A stretch of 14,162 bases of DNA from an uncultured Eubacteriales bacterium (GTDB lineage Bacteria; Bacillota; Clostridia; Oscillospirales; Ruminococcaceae): the NCBI GenBank assembly GCA_902493155.1, contig CABUOE010000045.1, positions 1 through 14,162 of the forward strand. The letters are read 5' to 3'. Under the pieces are notes generated by a model that was given only the letters and a program-made list of their open reading frames with translations, did no database searches and was not told where the DNA came from. A program made the position numbers and the translations under genes. This document shows, piece by piece, positions 1 to 6,364 of the stretch. Position 1 is the first letter of the stretch. Each line of letters begins with the position of its first letter.

Positions 1-643
1 CGCCGTACTGGATAGTCATAGCGTCGGCTGCCGTTTTGTCATACACTTTGGCGATGACGTTTCGGATAACGGCGCAAACTTCGTTTGCCTGCTCAGCAGT
101 AGCGGTTTTGCCGGTACCGATGGCCCAAACAGGCTCGTAAGCGATGATGACGTTTTTCAGTTCTTCTTTGGAAACGTCTTTGAGAGCGATTTTGGTCTGA
201 AGGGCAACCAGCTCTTCGGTGATGCCGTTTTCCCGGTCCTCCAGCATCTCGCCAACGCAGAGAATGACTTTCAGTCCAGCAGCCAAAGCGGCTCTGGTGC
301 GTTTGTTGACGGTTACGTCGGTCTCGCCGAAGTACTGTCTTCTTTCGGAGTGTCCGATGACCACGTACTCGACGCCCATTTCTTTGAGCATATCGGCGGA
401 GATTTCTCCGGTGAAAGCGCCGGATTTCTCAAAGTGGCAGTTCTGAGCGCCTACTTTGATGTTGGAGCCTTTTGCGGCGTCTAAAACGGTTTCCAGGTTG
501 GTGAAGGGGACACAGGCCACTACGTCGCAAGAAGCGTTAGCCACCAGGGGTTTCAGTTCTTCGATGAGAGCTTTGGCCTCAGGGCGGGTTTTATTCATTT
601 TCCAGTTGCCGGCAATAACGGCTTTACGCAGAGATTTATTCAT
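1..643 (-). CDS. tpiA: Triosephosphate isomerase, C-terminus cut by window edge
   Basis: Interconverts dihydroxyacetone phosphate and glyceraldehyde 3-phosphate in glycolysis, in the cytoplasm. The frame is open from the ATG at 643 to the left edge, giving 214 of about 250 expected residues. The visible part carries the whole catalytic set: AGNWKMNKT near the N-terminus (Asn13, Lys15), IGHSERR with the electrophilic His98, and AYEPVWAIGTGK with the catalytic base Glu170 followed by the mobile loop 6. The start is supported by a GGAGGA ribosome binding site at 651-656, 7 nt upstream. It lies 85 nt downstream of pgk on the same strand with no promoter I can recognise between them, so the two are probably cotranscribed; the pgk-tpiA order is usual in clostridia. 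Only the missing C-terminus is uncertain. Confidence 0.97.
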   Translation of the reverse strand, partial: MNKSLRKAVIAGNWKMNKTRPEAKALIEELKPLVANASCDVVACVPFTNLETVLDAAKGSNIKVGAQNCHFEKSGAFTGEISADMLKEMGVEYVVIGHSERRQYFGETDVTVNKRTRAALAAGLKVILCVGEMLEDRENGITEELVALQTKIALKDVSKEELKNVIIAYEPVWAIGTGKTATAEQANEVCAVIRNVIAKVYDKTAADAMTIQYG

Positions 644-679
644 TTTTGTTTCCTCCAAAAATTTTTCTGTGAACGTAAA

Positions 680-714
680 ACTTCCGCCGCCGTTTTGCCA
701 CGACGACGGAAAGT
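680..714 (-). other. Intercistronic hairpin between pgk and tpiA
   Basis: On the minus strand the arms at 714-701 and 692-680 pair over about 13 positions through Watson-Crick and G-U pairs with one bulge, around an 8-nt loop. Four T residues follow. It looks like a weak or partial terminator or a transcript-stabilising stem that could set the pgk:tpiA mRNA ratio. The T tract is too short for a confident full terminator. Confidence 0.45.
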
Positions 715-728
715 CTCTTTTTAAAAAA

Positions 729-1922
729 TTATTTGTCCTGCAGGCAGGCGATGCCGGGGAGCTCCAAACCTTCCAGGAATTCCAAGGAAGCGCCGCCGCC
801 GGTGGAGATGTGGGTCATCTTGTCGGCGAAGCCCAGCTTCTCGACAGCAGCAGCGGAGTCGCCGCCGCCGATGATGGAGATAGCGCCGCTGTCGGCAACC
901 GCTTTGGCAACCGCAATGGTGCCAGCTGCGAAGTTATCCCACTCGGAAACGCCCATGGGGCCGTTCCAGACGACGGTACCTGCGCCTTTGATAGCGTCGG
1001 CAAAAATTTCTTGGGTTTTGGGACCGATATCAAGACCCATGTAACCGTCGGGAATGTTATCGGAGTCCACTTCAATAGCGTGGCAGTCGGGAGCGTATTT
1101 GTCGCCCGCTTTATTGTCGACGGGAAGCAGGAATTTGACGCCTTTTTCCTCAGCCTTTTTCATCATCTCTTTTGCAAGGTCGAGCTTGTCATCCTCGCAG
1201 AGGGAGTCGCCGATGGAATAGCCGTTAGCCTTGTTGAAGGTGTAAGCCATACCGCCGCCGACGATCAAAACGTCGACTTTTTCGAGAAGGTTATTGATAA
1301 CGCCGATTTTATCGGAGACCTTCGCACCGCCTAAGATAGCGACGAAGGGGCGTTTCGGATTACTCAAAGCGCCGCCCATGATGGAGATTTCCTTCTGAAT
1401 CAGGTAGCCGCAGACAGCGGGCAGGTAGTCGGCCACGCCGGCAGTAGAAGCATGGGCTCTGTGAGCGGTGCCAAATGCGTCGTTGACGTAAACTTCAGCC
1501 ATAGAGGCGAGCTCTTTTGCAAATGCGGGGTCGTTTTTCTTCTCTTCCTTGTGGAAGCGGACGTTTTCAAGAAGCATCAGCTCTCCGCCTTTGAGAGCGG
1601 CAGCTTTTGCTTTGGCGTCCTCGCCGATAACGTCTTTCGCCATGATAACGTCCATGCTCAGAAGCTCAGACAGGCGTTTTGCGACGGGAGCCAGAGAATA
1701 TTTCATGTCAAATCCGTCTTTCGGGCGTCCCAGATGGGAGCAGGCGATTACGGCAGCGCCGTTGTCCAAGAGATATTTCAAAGTTTTGAGGGATTCGCGG
1801 ATACGTTTGTCGTCGGTGATCTCTCCATTTTCATTGAGGGGTACGTTGAAATCGCAGCGAACGAGGACTTTTTTGCCGCGGACATCGATGTCCTCAACGG
1901 TCTTCTTGTTGTAAGAGGTCAT
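729..1922 (-). CDS. pgk: Phosphoglycerate kinase
   Basis: Transfers phosphate between 1,3-bisphosphoglycerate and ADP, an ATP-forming step of glycolysis. With the chosen start it is 397 residues, the usual bacterial size. The N-terminal substrate domain shows VRCDFNVPL, ACSHLGRPK and LLENVRFHKEEKKND; the C-terminal nucleotide domain shows GAKVSDKIGVI, WNGPMGVSE and the GGGDSAAAV loop. An upstream in-frame ATG at 1931 abuts the GGAAGG ribosome binding site (1932-1937) with no spacer, whereas the ATG at 1922 sits 9 nt away, so 1922 (MTSYNKK) is preferred. It is followed by tpiA. The gene directly upstream is degV, not gapA, so gapA must lie elsewhere or beyond the left edge. Confidence 0.98.
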   Translation of the reverse strand: MTSYNKKTVEDIDVRGKKVLVRCDFNVPLNENGEITDDKRIRESLKTLKYLLDNGAAVIACSHLGRPKDGFDMKYSLAPVAKRLSELLSMDVIMAKDVIGEDAKAKAAALKGGELMLLENVRFHKEEKKNDPAFAKELASMAEVYVNDAFGTAHRAHASTAGVADYLPAVCGYLIQKEISIMGGALSNPKRPFVAILGGAKVSDKIGVINNLLEKVDVLIVGGGMAYTFNKANGYSIGDSLCEDDKLDLAKEMMKKAEEKGVKFLLPVDNKAGDKYAPDCHAIEVDSDNIPDGYMGLDIGPKTQEIFADAIKGAGTVVWNGPMGVSEWDNFAAGTIAVAKAVADSGAISIIGGGDSAAAVEKLGFADKMTHISTGGGASLEFLEGLELPGIACLQDK

Positions 1923-1983
1923 TGTCGTCATCCTTCCAATTTAAAATATTTTTAGTTTGTTAAATACAAAACAATCCATCGTT

Positions 1984-2012
1984 ATTTTATAACATTTTTT
2001 GCCTTTTTGCAA
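1984..2012 (-). promoter_or_regulatory. Sigma-A type promoter for pgk-tpiA
   Basis: Read on the minus strand: TTGCAA (2012-2007), a 17-bp spacer, then TAAAAT (1989-1984). Transcription would begin near 1977, leaving a leader of about 55 nt before the pgk ATG at 1922. The surrounding 110 bp are very AT-rich and hold no gene. Confidence 0.7.
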
Positions 2013-2043
2013 GGGGATAACAGAAAATTTATAATTTTGGCAC

Positions 2044-2919
2044 TTAAATTTTGCTCTTATCTTTTAAAACCACAGCAACTACATCCGGTCCCGCGTTGAT
2101 GCTGATAGCAGCTCCCGCAGGCGCGACGAGAGACGGAGCATATCCCACTGCCTTTTCCATCTCAGCCTGCAGCTCCTCTCCGTGTTCTTTGACGGAACCG
2201 GTGATGATGGCGTAATGGGTCTGAGGAATCATATTCTGGGTGGCCAGTTTGACAATGGCGGGGACGATACTCTTTTCGCCCCGGACTTTGTCGAGAATTT
2301 TCGATTCTCCGTCCTCAAAGGTAATAATGGGCTTTAACCCCATCAATTCTCCCACAAAGGCGGCGGCGCAGCTGATGCGCCCGCTTTTTTTGGCGAACTC
2401 CAGGGAATAGGAGGCAAAGTAGATCCGACTGCACTTGAGCCAGTTCTGAAGGTAATCGAGAATTTCCGACACCGGTGCTCCCCTTTGCGCCTTTTTGGCG
2501 GCGTTCAGCACCGGATAACCGTAACCCAGGCAGTAGGATCGAGAGTCGAGGCAGTGGATGCGGAAGGTGTTTTTCGCTTCGGGATGGGCCTCATAAAATT
2601 GTTCCCGTGCCATGAGGGAGTTGTTATAGGTGCTGGAGCCTTTGGAGTTGATGGAGACGTAAATCAGGTCGCTGTAGCCTTCCTTATAAATCTCCTCGAA
2701 CCCTTCCAGGAACTGCATATGTGTGTACTGGGAAGTGAAGGGGATTTTTTTGCAGTTTTTCAGCACATCGTAAAACTCATAAGGCGTAAAGTCCATCCGT
2801 TCGGTAAAGCTCTGGTCGTCTACGGTGATGGCAAAGGGGAAAATACGGATGCCGTACTGAATTTCCAGTTCCGCGGGGATGTCACAGGCGGAATCGGTGG
2901 CAATTTTGATTTTATTCAT
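2044..2919 (-). CDS. DegV family fatty-acid-binding protein
   Basis: DegV/FakB-type proteins bind a long-chain fatty acid in the cytoplasm; FakB members present it to the kinase FakA for phosphorylation. The 291 residues match the family length. Visible landmarks are the opening IATDSACDIP, TSQYTHMQF (the TSQ loop), YVSINSKGSSTYNNS, the LDSRS stretch, and KSGRIS followed by LMGLKPIITFEDGE (the GGRIS...KPI core, here with Ser for the first Gly). The ATG at 2919 has a strong GGAGG site at 2929-2933. It starts 15 nt after the trmL stop, so the two form one unit. No fakA-like kinase is present, so the lipid role is inferred from the family, and a different ligand is possible. Confidence 0.9.
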   Translation of the reverse strand: MNKIKIATDSACDIPAELEIQYGIRIFPFAITVDDQSFTERMDFTPYEFYDVLKNCKKIPFTSQYTHMQFLEGFEEIYKEGYSDLIYVSINSKGSSTYNNSLMAREQFYEAHPEAKNTFRIHCLDSRSYCLGYGYPVLNAAKKAQRGAPVSEILDYLQNWLKCSRIYFASYSLEFAKKSGRISCAAAFVGELMGLKPIITFEDGESKILDKVRGEKSIVPAIVKLATQNMIPQTHYAIITGSVKEHGEELQAEMEKAVGYAPSLVAPAGAAISINAGPDVVAVVLKDKSKI

Positions 2920-2934
2920 TCTATTTTTCCTCCA

Positions 2935-3444
2935 TTAAGATTCGGTTGTGTCGTACCAGCTGAGACGGGCCAGATTTCCCTTTTCCTGTAATTCTGGGAA
3001 GTCCCACTGGCGAAGGGCTTCGTATACGCCAATAGCAACGCTGTTGGACAAATTAAGACTGCGGATATTTTTCCGCATAGGAATCCGCACGCAACTGTCC
3101 GGATTCTGTTTTAAGAGTTCTTCGGGAAGCCCAGCGTCCTCCCGTCCAAAAAACAAATAGCAGTTGTCAGGATAGGAAACGTCGCAGTAATTATGCCGTG
3201 CTTTGGTGGTAAAGTAATAGCAGGCGCCACTGTTTTTCATGTAAAAATCACTTAAGCTTTCGTAATAGGTGATGTCTAACTCGCCCCAGTAGTCAAGCCC
3301 CGCCCGTTTGAGTTTTTTGTCGTCGATAGAAAATCCCATTGGCTTGACGATGTGGAGACGCGCCCCTGTCACCGAGCAGGTGCGGGCGATATTACCGGTG
3401 TTCTGGGGAATCTGCGGTTCCACCAGCACGATGTTGAGAGTCAT
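2935..3444 (-). CDS. trmL: tRNA (cytidine(34)-2'-O)-methyltransferase, TrmL/YibK type
   Basis: SPOUT-class, S-adenosylmethionine-dependent enzyme that 2'-O-methylates the wobble base of certain leucine tRNAs. The 169 residues match the minimal single-domain TrmL. The three SPOUT motifs are visible: PQNTGNIARTC near the N-terminus, FGREDAGLPEELL in the middle, and IPMRKNIRSLNLSNSVAI forming the C-terminal trefoil knot. A longer frame begins at 3483, but the predicted transcription start is about 3493, which would leave almost no leader, and all homology starts with MTLNIVLVEPQIPQ, so ATG 3444 is chosen. No strong Shine-Dalgarno site precedes it. It is the first gene of the trmL-degV unit. Function is assigned with good confidence; which tRNAs it modifies is not visible. 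Confidence 0.93.
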   Translation of the reverse strand: MTLNIVLVEPQIPQNTGNIARTCSVTGARLHIVKPMGFSIDDKKLKRAGLDYWGELDITYYESLSDFYMKNSGACYYFTTKARHNYCDVSYPDNCYLFFGREDAGLPEELLKQNPDSCVRIPMRKNIRSLNLSNSVAIGVYEALRQWDFPELQEKGNLARLSWYDTTES

Positions 3445-3499
3445 AATCCGTTTCACGTTCTTTCTATTTTTTGACCATATCATACCATTTTATACAATT

Positions 3500-3527
3500 A
3501 TTATATCAGAGGCCGATGGGTTTACAA
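3500..3527 (-). promoter_or_regulatory. Extended -10 promoter for trmL-degV
   Basis: On the minus strand: TTGTAA (3527-3522), 16-bp spacer, and a perfect TATAAT (3505-3500) preceded by TGA, which gives a TGnTATAAT extended -10. Transcription would start near 3493, about 50 nt before the ATG at 3444. Confidence 0.7.
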
Positions 3528-3690
3528 AGGAAAAGACTTGCGAATTCACAAAAATTTCAAAAAAGAAAGGGCAAACTAATGTGAGAAGAGCGGGTAATGT
3601 GAAAAACAGGAGTTTTCTATGTAAATTTGCTGCTGTTCCTCTATTTTTAAGGGATGAAAGCAACAAATTAAAAAAGGAATGGTGCTGAAA
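3528..3690. other. Intergenic leader before the ABC ATPase gene
   Basis: AT-rich, purine-biased stretch between the divergent trmL and ABC ATPase genes. It holds two direct copies of TAATGTGA (3577-3584 and 3595-3602), 18 bp apart. I find no convincing plus-strand -35/-10 pair, so the ABC gene's promoter is not identified. Confidence 0.4.
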
Positions 3691-4389
3691 ATGGAAAATT
3701 TAATCGAGATACAAGACGTATTTAAAATATATCCGTCGGCAGAAGATGAGGTAAAAGCCTTGCGGGGAATCAATATCACGGTAGGAAAAGGGGAGTTTGT
3801 GGCGGTGGTGGGAAGTTCCGGATCGGGAAAATCCACCATGATGAACATTTTAGGCTGCCTCGACGTACCCACGACAGGGAGTTATTTCTTGGATGGACAG
3901 GATGTCTCCCATTTCAGCGACGATGAGTTAAGCACTATCCGAAATGAAAAAATCGGCTTTATTTTTCAGGGATTTCATTTGATTCCGGGTTTGTCGGCAT
4001 TGGAAAACGTAGAATTGCCCCTGTTATATCGAGGTGTACCCCGACATGAGCGGAAGGCGGCAGCAATTGATGCGCTGACAAGGGTGGGATTGGCGTCGAG
4101 GCTCCATCACCGTCCTAACCAGATGTCCGGCGGTCAGCAGCAGAGAGTCGCTATCGCTCGCGCCATTGTTGGAAAGCCGCCGATCATTTTGGCTGACGAG
4201 CCCACCGGAAACCTGGATCAGAAGACCGGAGCGGAAGTGATGAGCCTGCTCAAAGAGCTCCATCAGGAGGGAAAAACCATTGTGCTCATCACTCACGATC
4301 AAAAAGTTGCCGCCTGTGCTCAGCGGATCATCGAAATCTCCGACGGACAGGCGGTGCAGGAACCGGAATTATTGACCCAAAATGCCTGA
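3691..4389 (+). CDS. ABC transporter ATP-binding protein, MacB/LolD/YknY type
   Basis: Cytoplasmic ATPase subunit of the MacB-type (FtsX-like permease) ABC family, whose members drive lipoprotein, peptide or antibiotic export or mechanotransmission. The 232 residues contain every ATPase motif: Walker A GSSGSGKST (41-49), Q-loop Gln93 within FIFQGFHLIPGLSALENVELP, signature MSGGQQQR (145-152), Walker B IILADEP with catalytic Glu170, D-loop GNLD, and switch His202. ENVELPLLYRGV and LHHRPNQMSGGQ are typical of this subfamily. An in-frame ATG at 3679 abuts the AAAGGA site (3673-3678), so the ATG at 3691 (MENLIEIQ) is preferred. No FtsX-type permease lies on either side: trmL is divergent upstream and mazF follows. 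It must work with a permease encoded elsewhere, or the pair has been split. Substrate unknown. Confidence 0.93.
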   Translation: MENLIEIQDVFKIYPSAEDEVKALRGINITVGKGEFVAVVGSSGSGKSTMMNILGCLDVPTTGSYFLDGQDVSHFSDDELSTIRNEKIGFIFQGFHLIPGLSALENVELPLLYRGVPRHERKAAAIDALTRVGLASRLHHRPNQMSGGQQQRVAIARAIVGKPPIILADEPTGNLDQKTGAEVMSLLKELHQEGKTIVLITHDQKVAACAQRIIEISDGQAVQEPELLTQNA

Positions 4390-4577
4390 TTATAGAGCGA
4401 TTTCTGCAATAATTCCTTTTTGGTACACTCCGGGTTTCAAAGGGATATGATGTAGAGGAAAAACCGACTGCTTTTTGGTGCAGCTCGCTTTCCGAAAATT
4501 TTCCTATGGATTGAATGAACCCGATTTTTCCCGTGCATAATAGGAACAGAAAACGAAGACCAAAGGAGTGTATCAAG
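4390..4577 (+). other. Leader of mazF, no antitoxin gene seen
   Basis: The 188 nt between the ABC ATPase and mazF hold no reading frame with a ribosome binding site that could encode a MazE antitoxin. The best promoter candidate for mazF is TTGAAT (4511-4516) with CATAAT (4536-4541), but the 19-bp spacer is long, so it is weak evidence. A short CTGC/GCAG hairpin occurs near 4470 without a T tract. Confidence 0.35.
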
Positions 4578-4949
4578 GTGTCAATCAAAAGGGGAGAAAT
4601 TTATTACGCCGATTTAAGTCCCGTCGTCGGTTCCGAGCAGGGGGGAGTGCGCCCGGTGCTGATCGTGCAAAACGACGTGGGAAATAAATACAGCCCGACC
4701 GTCATCGCGGCCGCCATCACCAGCCAGAAAGACAAGGCGAAGCTTCCGACCCATATTGAGCTCAACGCAGAAAGCTGCGGCTTGGCCAAAAACTCCGTCG
4801 TCCTTTTGGAACAGGTCCGCACCATAGATAAAAAGCGTCTGAAAGAGAAAATGGGAGAGCTGCCGCCGGAGGCTATGAGTAATGTAAACTCCGCTATTTC
4901 CATCAGCTTTGGGCTCACAAACCGTCCCGATTTTCACAGCCCTACATAA
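4578..4949 (+). CDS. mazF: MazF/EndoA-type mRNA interferase (type II toxin)
   Basis: Sequence-specific endoribonuclease of the MazF/PemK family, which cleaves single-stranded mRNA and is normally held inactive by MazE. A GTG start at 4578, 9 nt after AAAGGAG (4562-4568), gives 123 residues; a longer frame from ATG 4515 only adds a non-homologous leader. The sequence follows Bacillus EndoA closely: KRGEIYYADLSPVVGSEQGG, RPVLIVQND and PTVIAAAITSQ, then KLPTHIEL and LLEQVRTIDKKRL. The catalytic pair falls at Arg25 and Thr48, the same numbers as in B. subtilis EndoA, so it should be active. No antitoxin gene is adjacent (188 nt upstream hold none). The gene is convergent with nagA and ends at a strong terminator. 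Whether it is regulated by a distant MazE is unknown. Confidence 0.93.
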   Translation: MSIKRGEIYYADLSPVVGSEQGGVRPVLIVQNDVGNKYSPTVIAAAITSQKDKAKLPTHIELNAESCGLAKNSVVLLEQVRTIDKKRLKEKMGELPPEAMSNVNSAISISFGLTNRPDFHSPT

Positions 4950-4963
4950 GCTTGTGGGATAGC

Positions 4964-5000
4964 AAAGTGCCCTGCAAACCTAGGTTTGCAGGGCACTTTT
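4964..5000. terminator. Bidirectional terminator between mazF and nagA
   Basis: A perfect 36-bp palindrome: an 18-nt left arm (4964-4981) starting AAAGTGCCCTGC and its exact complement (4982-4999). It is flanked by A residues on the left and T residues on the right, so it can end transcripts from both convergent genes, mazF (plus) and nagA (minus). Confidence 0.92.
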
Positions 5001-5010
5001 ATCTTCGTAT

Positions 5011-6147
5011 TTAAATTTTCTGTTTTACGCCGTCGCGATAGACCGCTTCAACATGATAGGTCGGATCGACGATGAGCAGGTCGGCCCACTTGCCTTCGGT
5101 GATACTTCCGGTCAAGCTGTCGATTTTTACTGCCTTGGCGGGGTTGATAGTGGCCGCCTTGAGAGCTGCCTCTTCCCGAATGCCGAATTCCATCAGGCGT
5201 TTGACACCGATGAGGCTGTTAACAACCGAACCAGCGATGGTGCCATTTTCCAAAGCAGCCTTGCCGTCTTTTACATAAACGGCCTGCCCGCCCAGTTCGT
5301 AGACACCTTCCGGCATACCGGCGGCACACATCGAGTCGGAGATCATACAGATCCGGTTCTCGCCAAACACCTTAAATGTGGTGCGGATGACGGCGGGGTG
5401 GATGTGGATGCCGTCGCAGATCAGCTCGACGAAAGCGTCCGAGTCGTAAGCAGCGCCCACGACGCCCGGCTCCCGGTGGCTGAGGCCGGTCATAGCGTTG
5501 TATAGGTGAGTGGTGCTGGTAGCGCCTTTTTCATAGGCGTCCATGGTGGTTTGGTAGTTGCCATTGGTGTGGGCTACGCAAACAGTGCAAATGTCCTTTG
5601 CCTCGGCGATGAAATCCATATTTCCGGGAACTTCAGGAGCAACGTCAACCAAACGTACCCGGTTGCCGCTCTCTTCATTGAGCTTTTTAAAAAGCTCGAT
5701 ATCCGCCGGAATAATGTATTCTTCCACGTGAGCACCCTTTTTCTCCTTGCTGAGGAACGGACCCTCCATGTTAATTCCGTAGAGGCGGGAGCCTTGCGTG
5801 GACTGATTGTCGGCAAAATTTTTGTAGACCTTGAAAAGCTGACTCAAAGTTTCCGGAGGCAATGTCATCGAGGTAGTCATGACAGTGGTGACACCAGCCC
5901 TGATGTAGGTGTCCGCCATCTTCTGGAACGATTCTTCGCTGCCGTCACAGAAATCTGCTCCGCCGCAGCCATGGCTGTGGATGTCAATAAAGCCGGGGAG
6001 CAATTTCTTTCCTTTTAAATCTATGACCTCTTCGCCGTCTGAGCTGAGATTCGCTCCTACTTTAGCGATGAGACCGTTTTGTACCTGAACGTCGACCGAT
6101 TCGAAAACGCCTTTGTCGGTAAATACCGAACCATTTTTAAAAATCAT
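5011..6147 (-). CDS. nagA: N-acetylglucosamine-6-phosphate deacetylase
   Basis: Removes acetate from GlcNAc-6-phosphate to give glucosamine 6-phosphate, in amino-sugar catabolism and cell-wall recycling. It is a cytoplasmic metal-dependent amidohydrolase of 378 residues, the normal length. Visible features are the IDIHSHG motif (His57, His59), INMEGPFLS with metal ligand Glu128, VAHTNG His193, STTHLYNAM with His214, a DGIHIHP loop (245-251), and ISDSM carrying catalytic Asp271. The ATG at 6147 has GGAAGG 7 nt upstream (6155-6160). It is divergent from the wHTH-LicC-LicA gene, with its own promoter, and convergent with mazF. No nagB, PTS gene or NagR/GntR regulator is in the window, so it stands alone here. 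Function is secure from the motifs; which GlcNAc source it serves is not shown. Confidence 0.97.
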   Translation of the reverse strand: MIFKNGSVFTDKGVFESVDVQVQNGLIAKVGANLSSDGEEVIDLKGKKLLPGFIDIHSHGCGGADFCDGSEESFQKMADTYIRAGVTTVMTTSMTLPPETLSQLFKVYKNFADNQSTQGSRLYGINMEGPFLSKEKKGAHVEEYIIPADIELFKKLNEESGNRVRLVDVAPEVPGNMDFIAEAKDICTVCVAHTNGNYQTTMDAYEKGATSTTHLYNAMTGLSHREPGVVGAAYDSDAFVELICDGIHIHPAVIRTTFKVFGENRICMISDSMCAAGMPEGVYELGGQAVYVKDGKAALENGTIAGSVVNSLIGVKRLMEFGIREEAALKAATINPAKAVKIDSLTGSITEGKWADLLIVDPTYHVEAVYRDGVKQKI

Positions 6148-6202
6148 GGTGCAACCTTCCTTTTATAGATGATATTTTAGAGATATTATACATTCCAGCA
6201 CT

Positions 6203-6231
6203 ATTGTATCACGATGAGAGAAAACTTTCAA
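6203..6231 (-). promoter_or_regulatory. Sigma-A promoter for nagA
   Basis: Minus strand: TTGAAA (6231-6226), 17-bp spacer, TACAAT (6208-6203). Transcription would start near 6196, about 49 nt before the nagA ATG. A second TATAAT (6190-6185) lies downstream but lacks a matching -35. Confidence 0.7.
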
Positions 6232-6275
6232 TGTGAAAATGCTTTTCTCCAAAAAAACCGCAATTTTTTTACACT

Positions 6276-6319
6276 TTTTTTAAAAAAGCCTTGACAAATG
6301 AACAAAAGGCGGATACAAT
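6276..6319 (+). promoter_or_regulatory. Strong sigma-A promoter for the choline-activation cassette
   Basis: A perfect -35 TTGACA (6291-6296), a 17-bp spacer and -10 TACAAT (6314-6319). T- and A-tracts at about 6264-6288 sit just upstream, as an UP element would. Predicted transcription start is near 6326, inside the inverted repeat described separately. This is the best promoter in the window. Confidence 0.88.
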
Positions 6320-6337
6320 GTTCATATATTGAACATT
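6317..6337 (+). promoter_or_regulatory. Operator-like perfect inverted repeat over the transcription start
   Basis: AATGTTCA (6317-6324) and its exact complement TGAACATT (6330-6337) are separated by 5 bp. The repeat overlaps the -10 element and the predicted start point. Further TGAACA half-sites occur at 6299-6304 (in the promoter spacer) and 6345-6350 (leading into the ribosome binding site). A protein bound here would block transcription. The likely binder is the winged helix-turn-helix domain encoded immediately downstream, by inference. Confidence 0.65.
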
Positions 6338-6364
6338 CAAAATTTGAACAAAGGAGACCTGGGT

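Noticed and set aside
456..1334. Long plus-strand frame of 292 codons
   Set aside because: It lies opposite pgk and tpiA, shows no recognisable protein family, has low-complexity composition typical of antisense frames and lacks a ribosome binding site. Both minus-strand genes are certain.
3577..3602. Two direct TAATGTGA copies before the ABC ATPase
   Set aside because: Only 8 bp, not associated with an identifiable promoter; recorded in the intergenic entry but not strong enough for a finding.
3595..3605. AATGTGAAAA shared by the ABC leader and the nagA upstream region (about 6230)
   Set aside because: Many shared 10-mers are expected by chance in 14 kb, and the two copies lie in different positions relative to their genes.
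4964..4999. Perfect 36-bp palindrome considered as a recombination or attachment site
   Set aside because: Its position between convergent genes with flanking A and T tracts is fully explained by a bidirectional terminator, and no integrase or mobile gene is nearby.
6186..6210. ATACA-N12-TGTAT symmetry downstream of the nagA -35, as a possible NagR/GntR operator
   Set aside because: Arms of only 5 bp, no resemblance to the known NagR site, and AT-rich context make chance likely.
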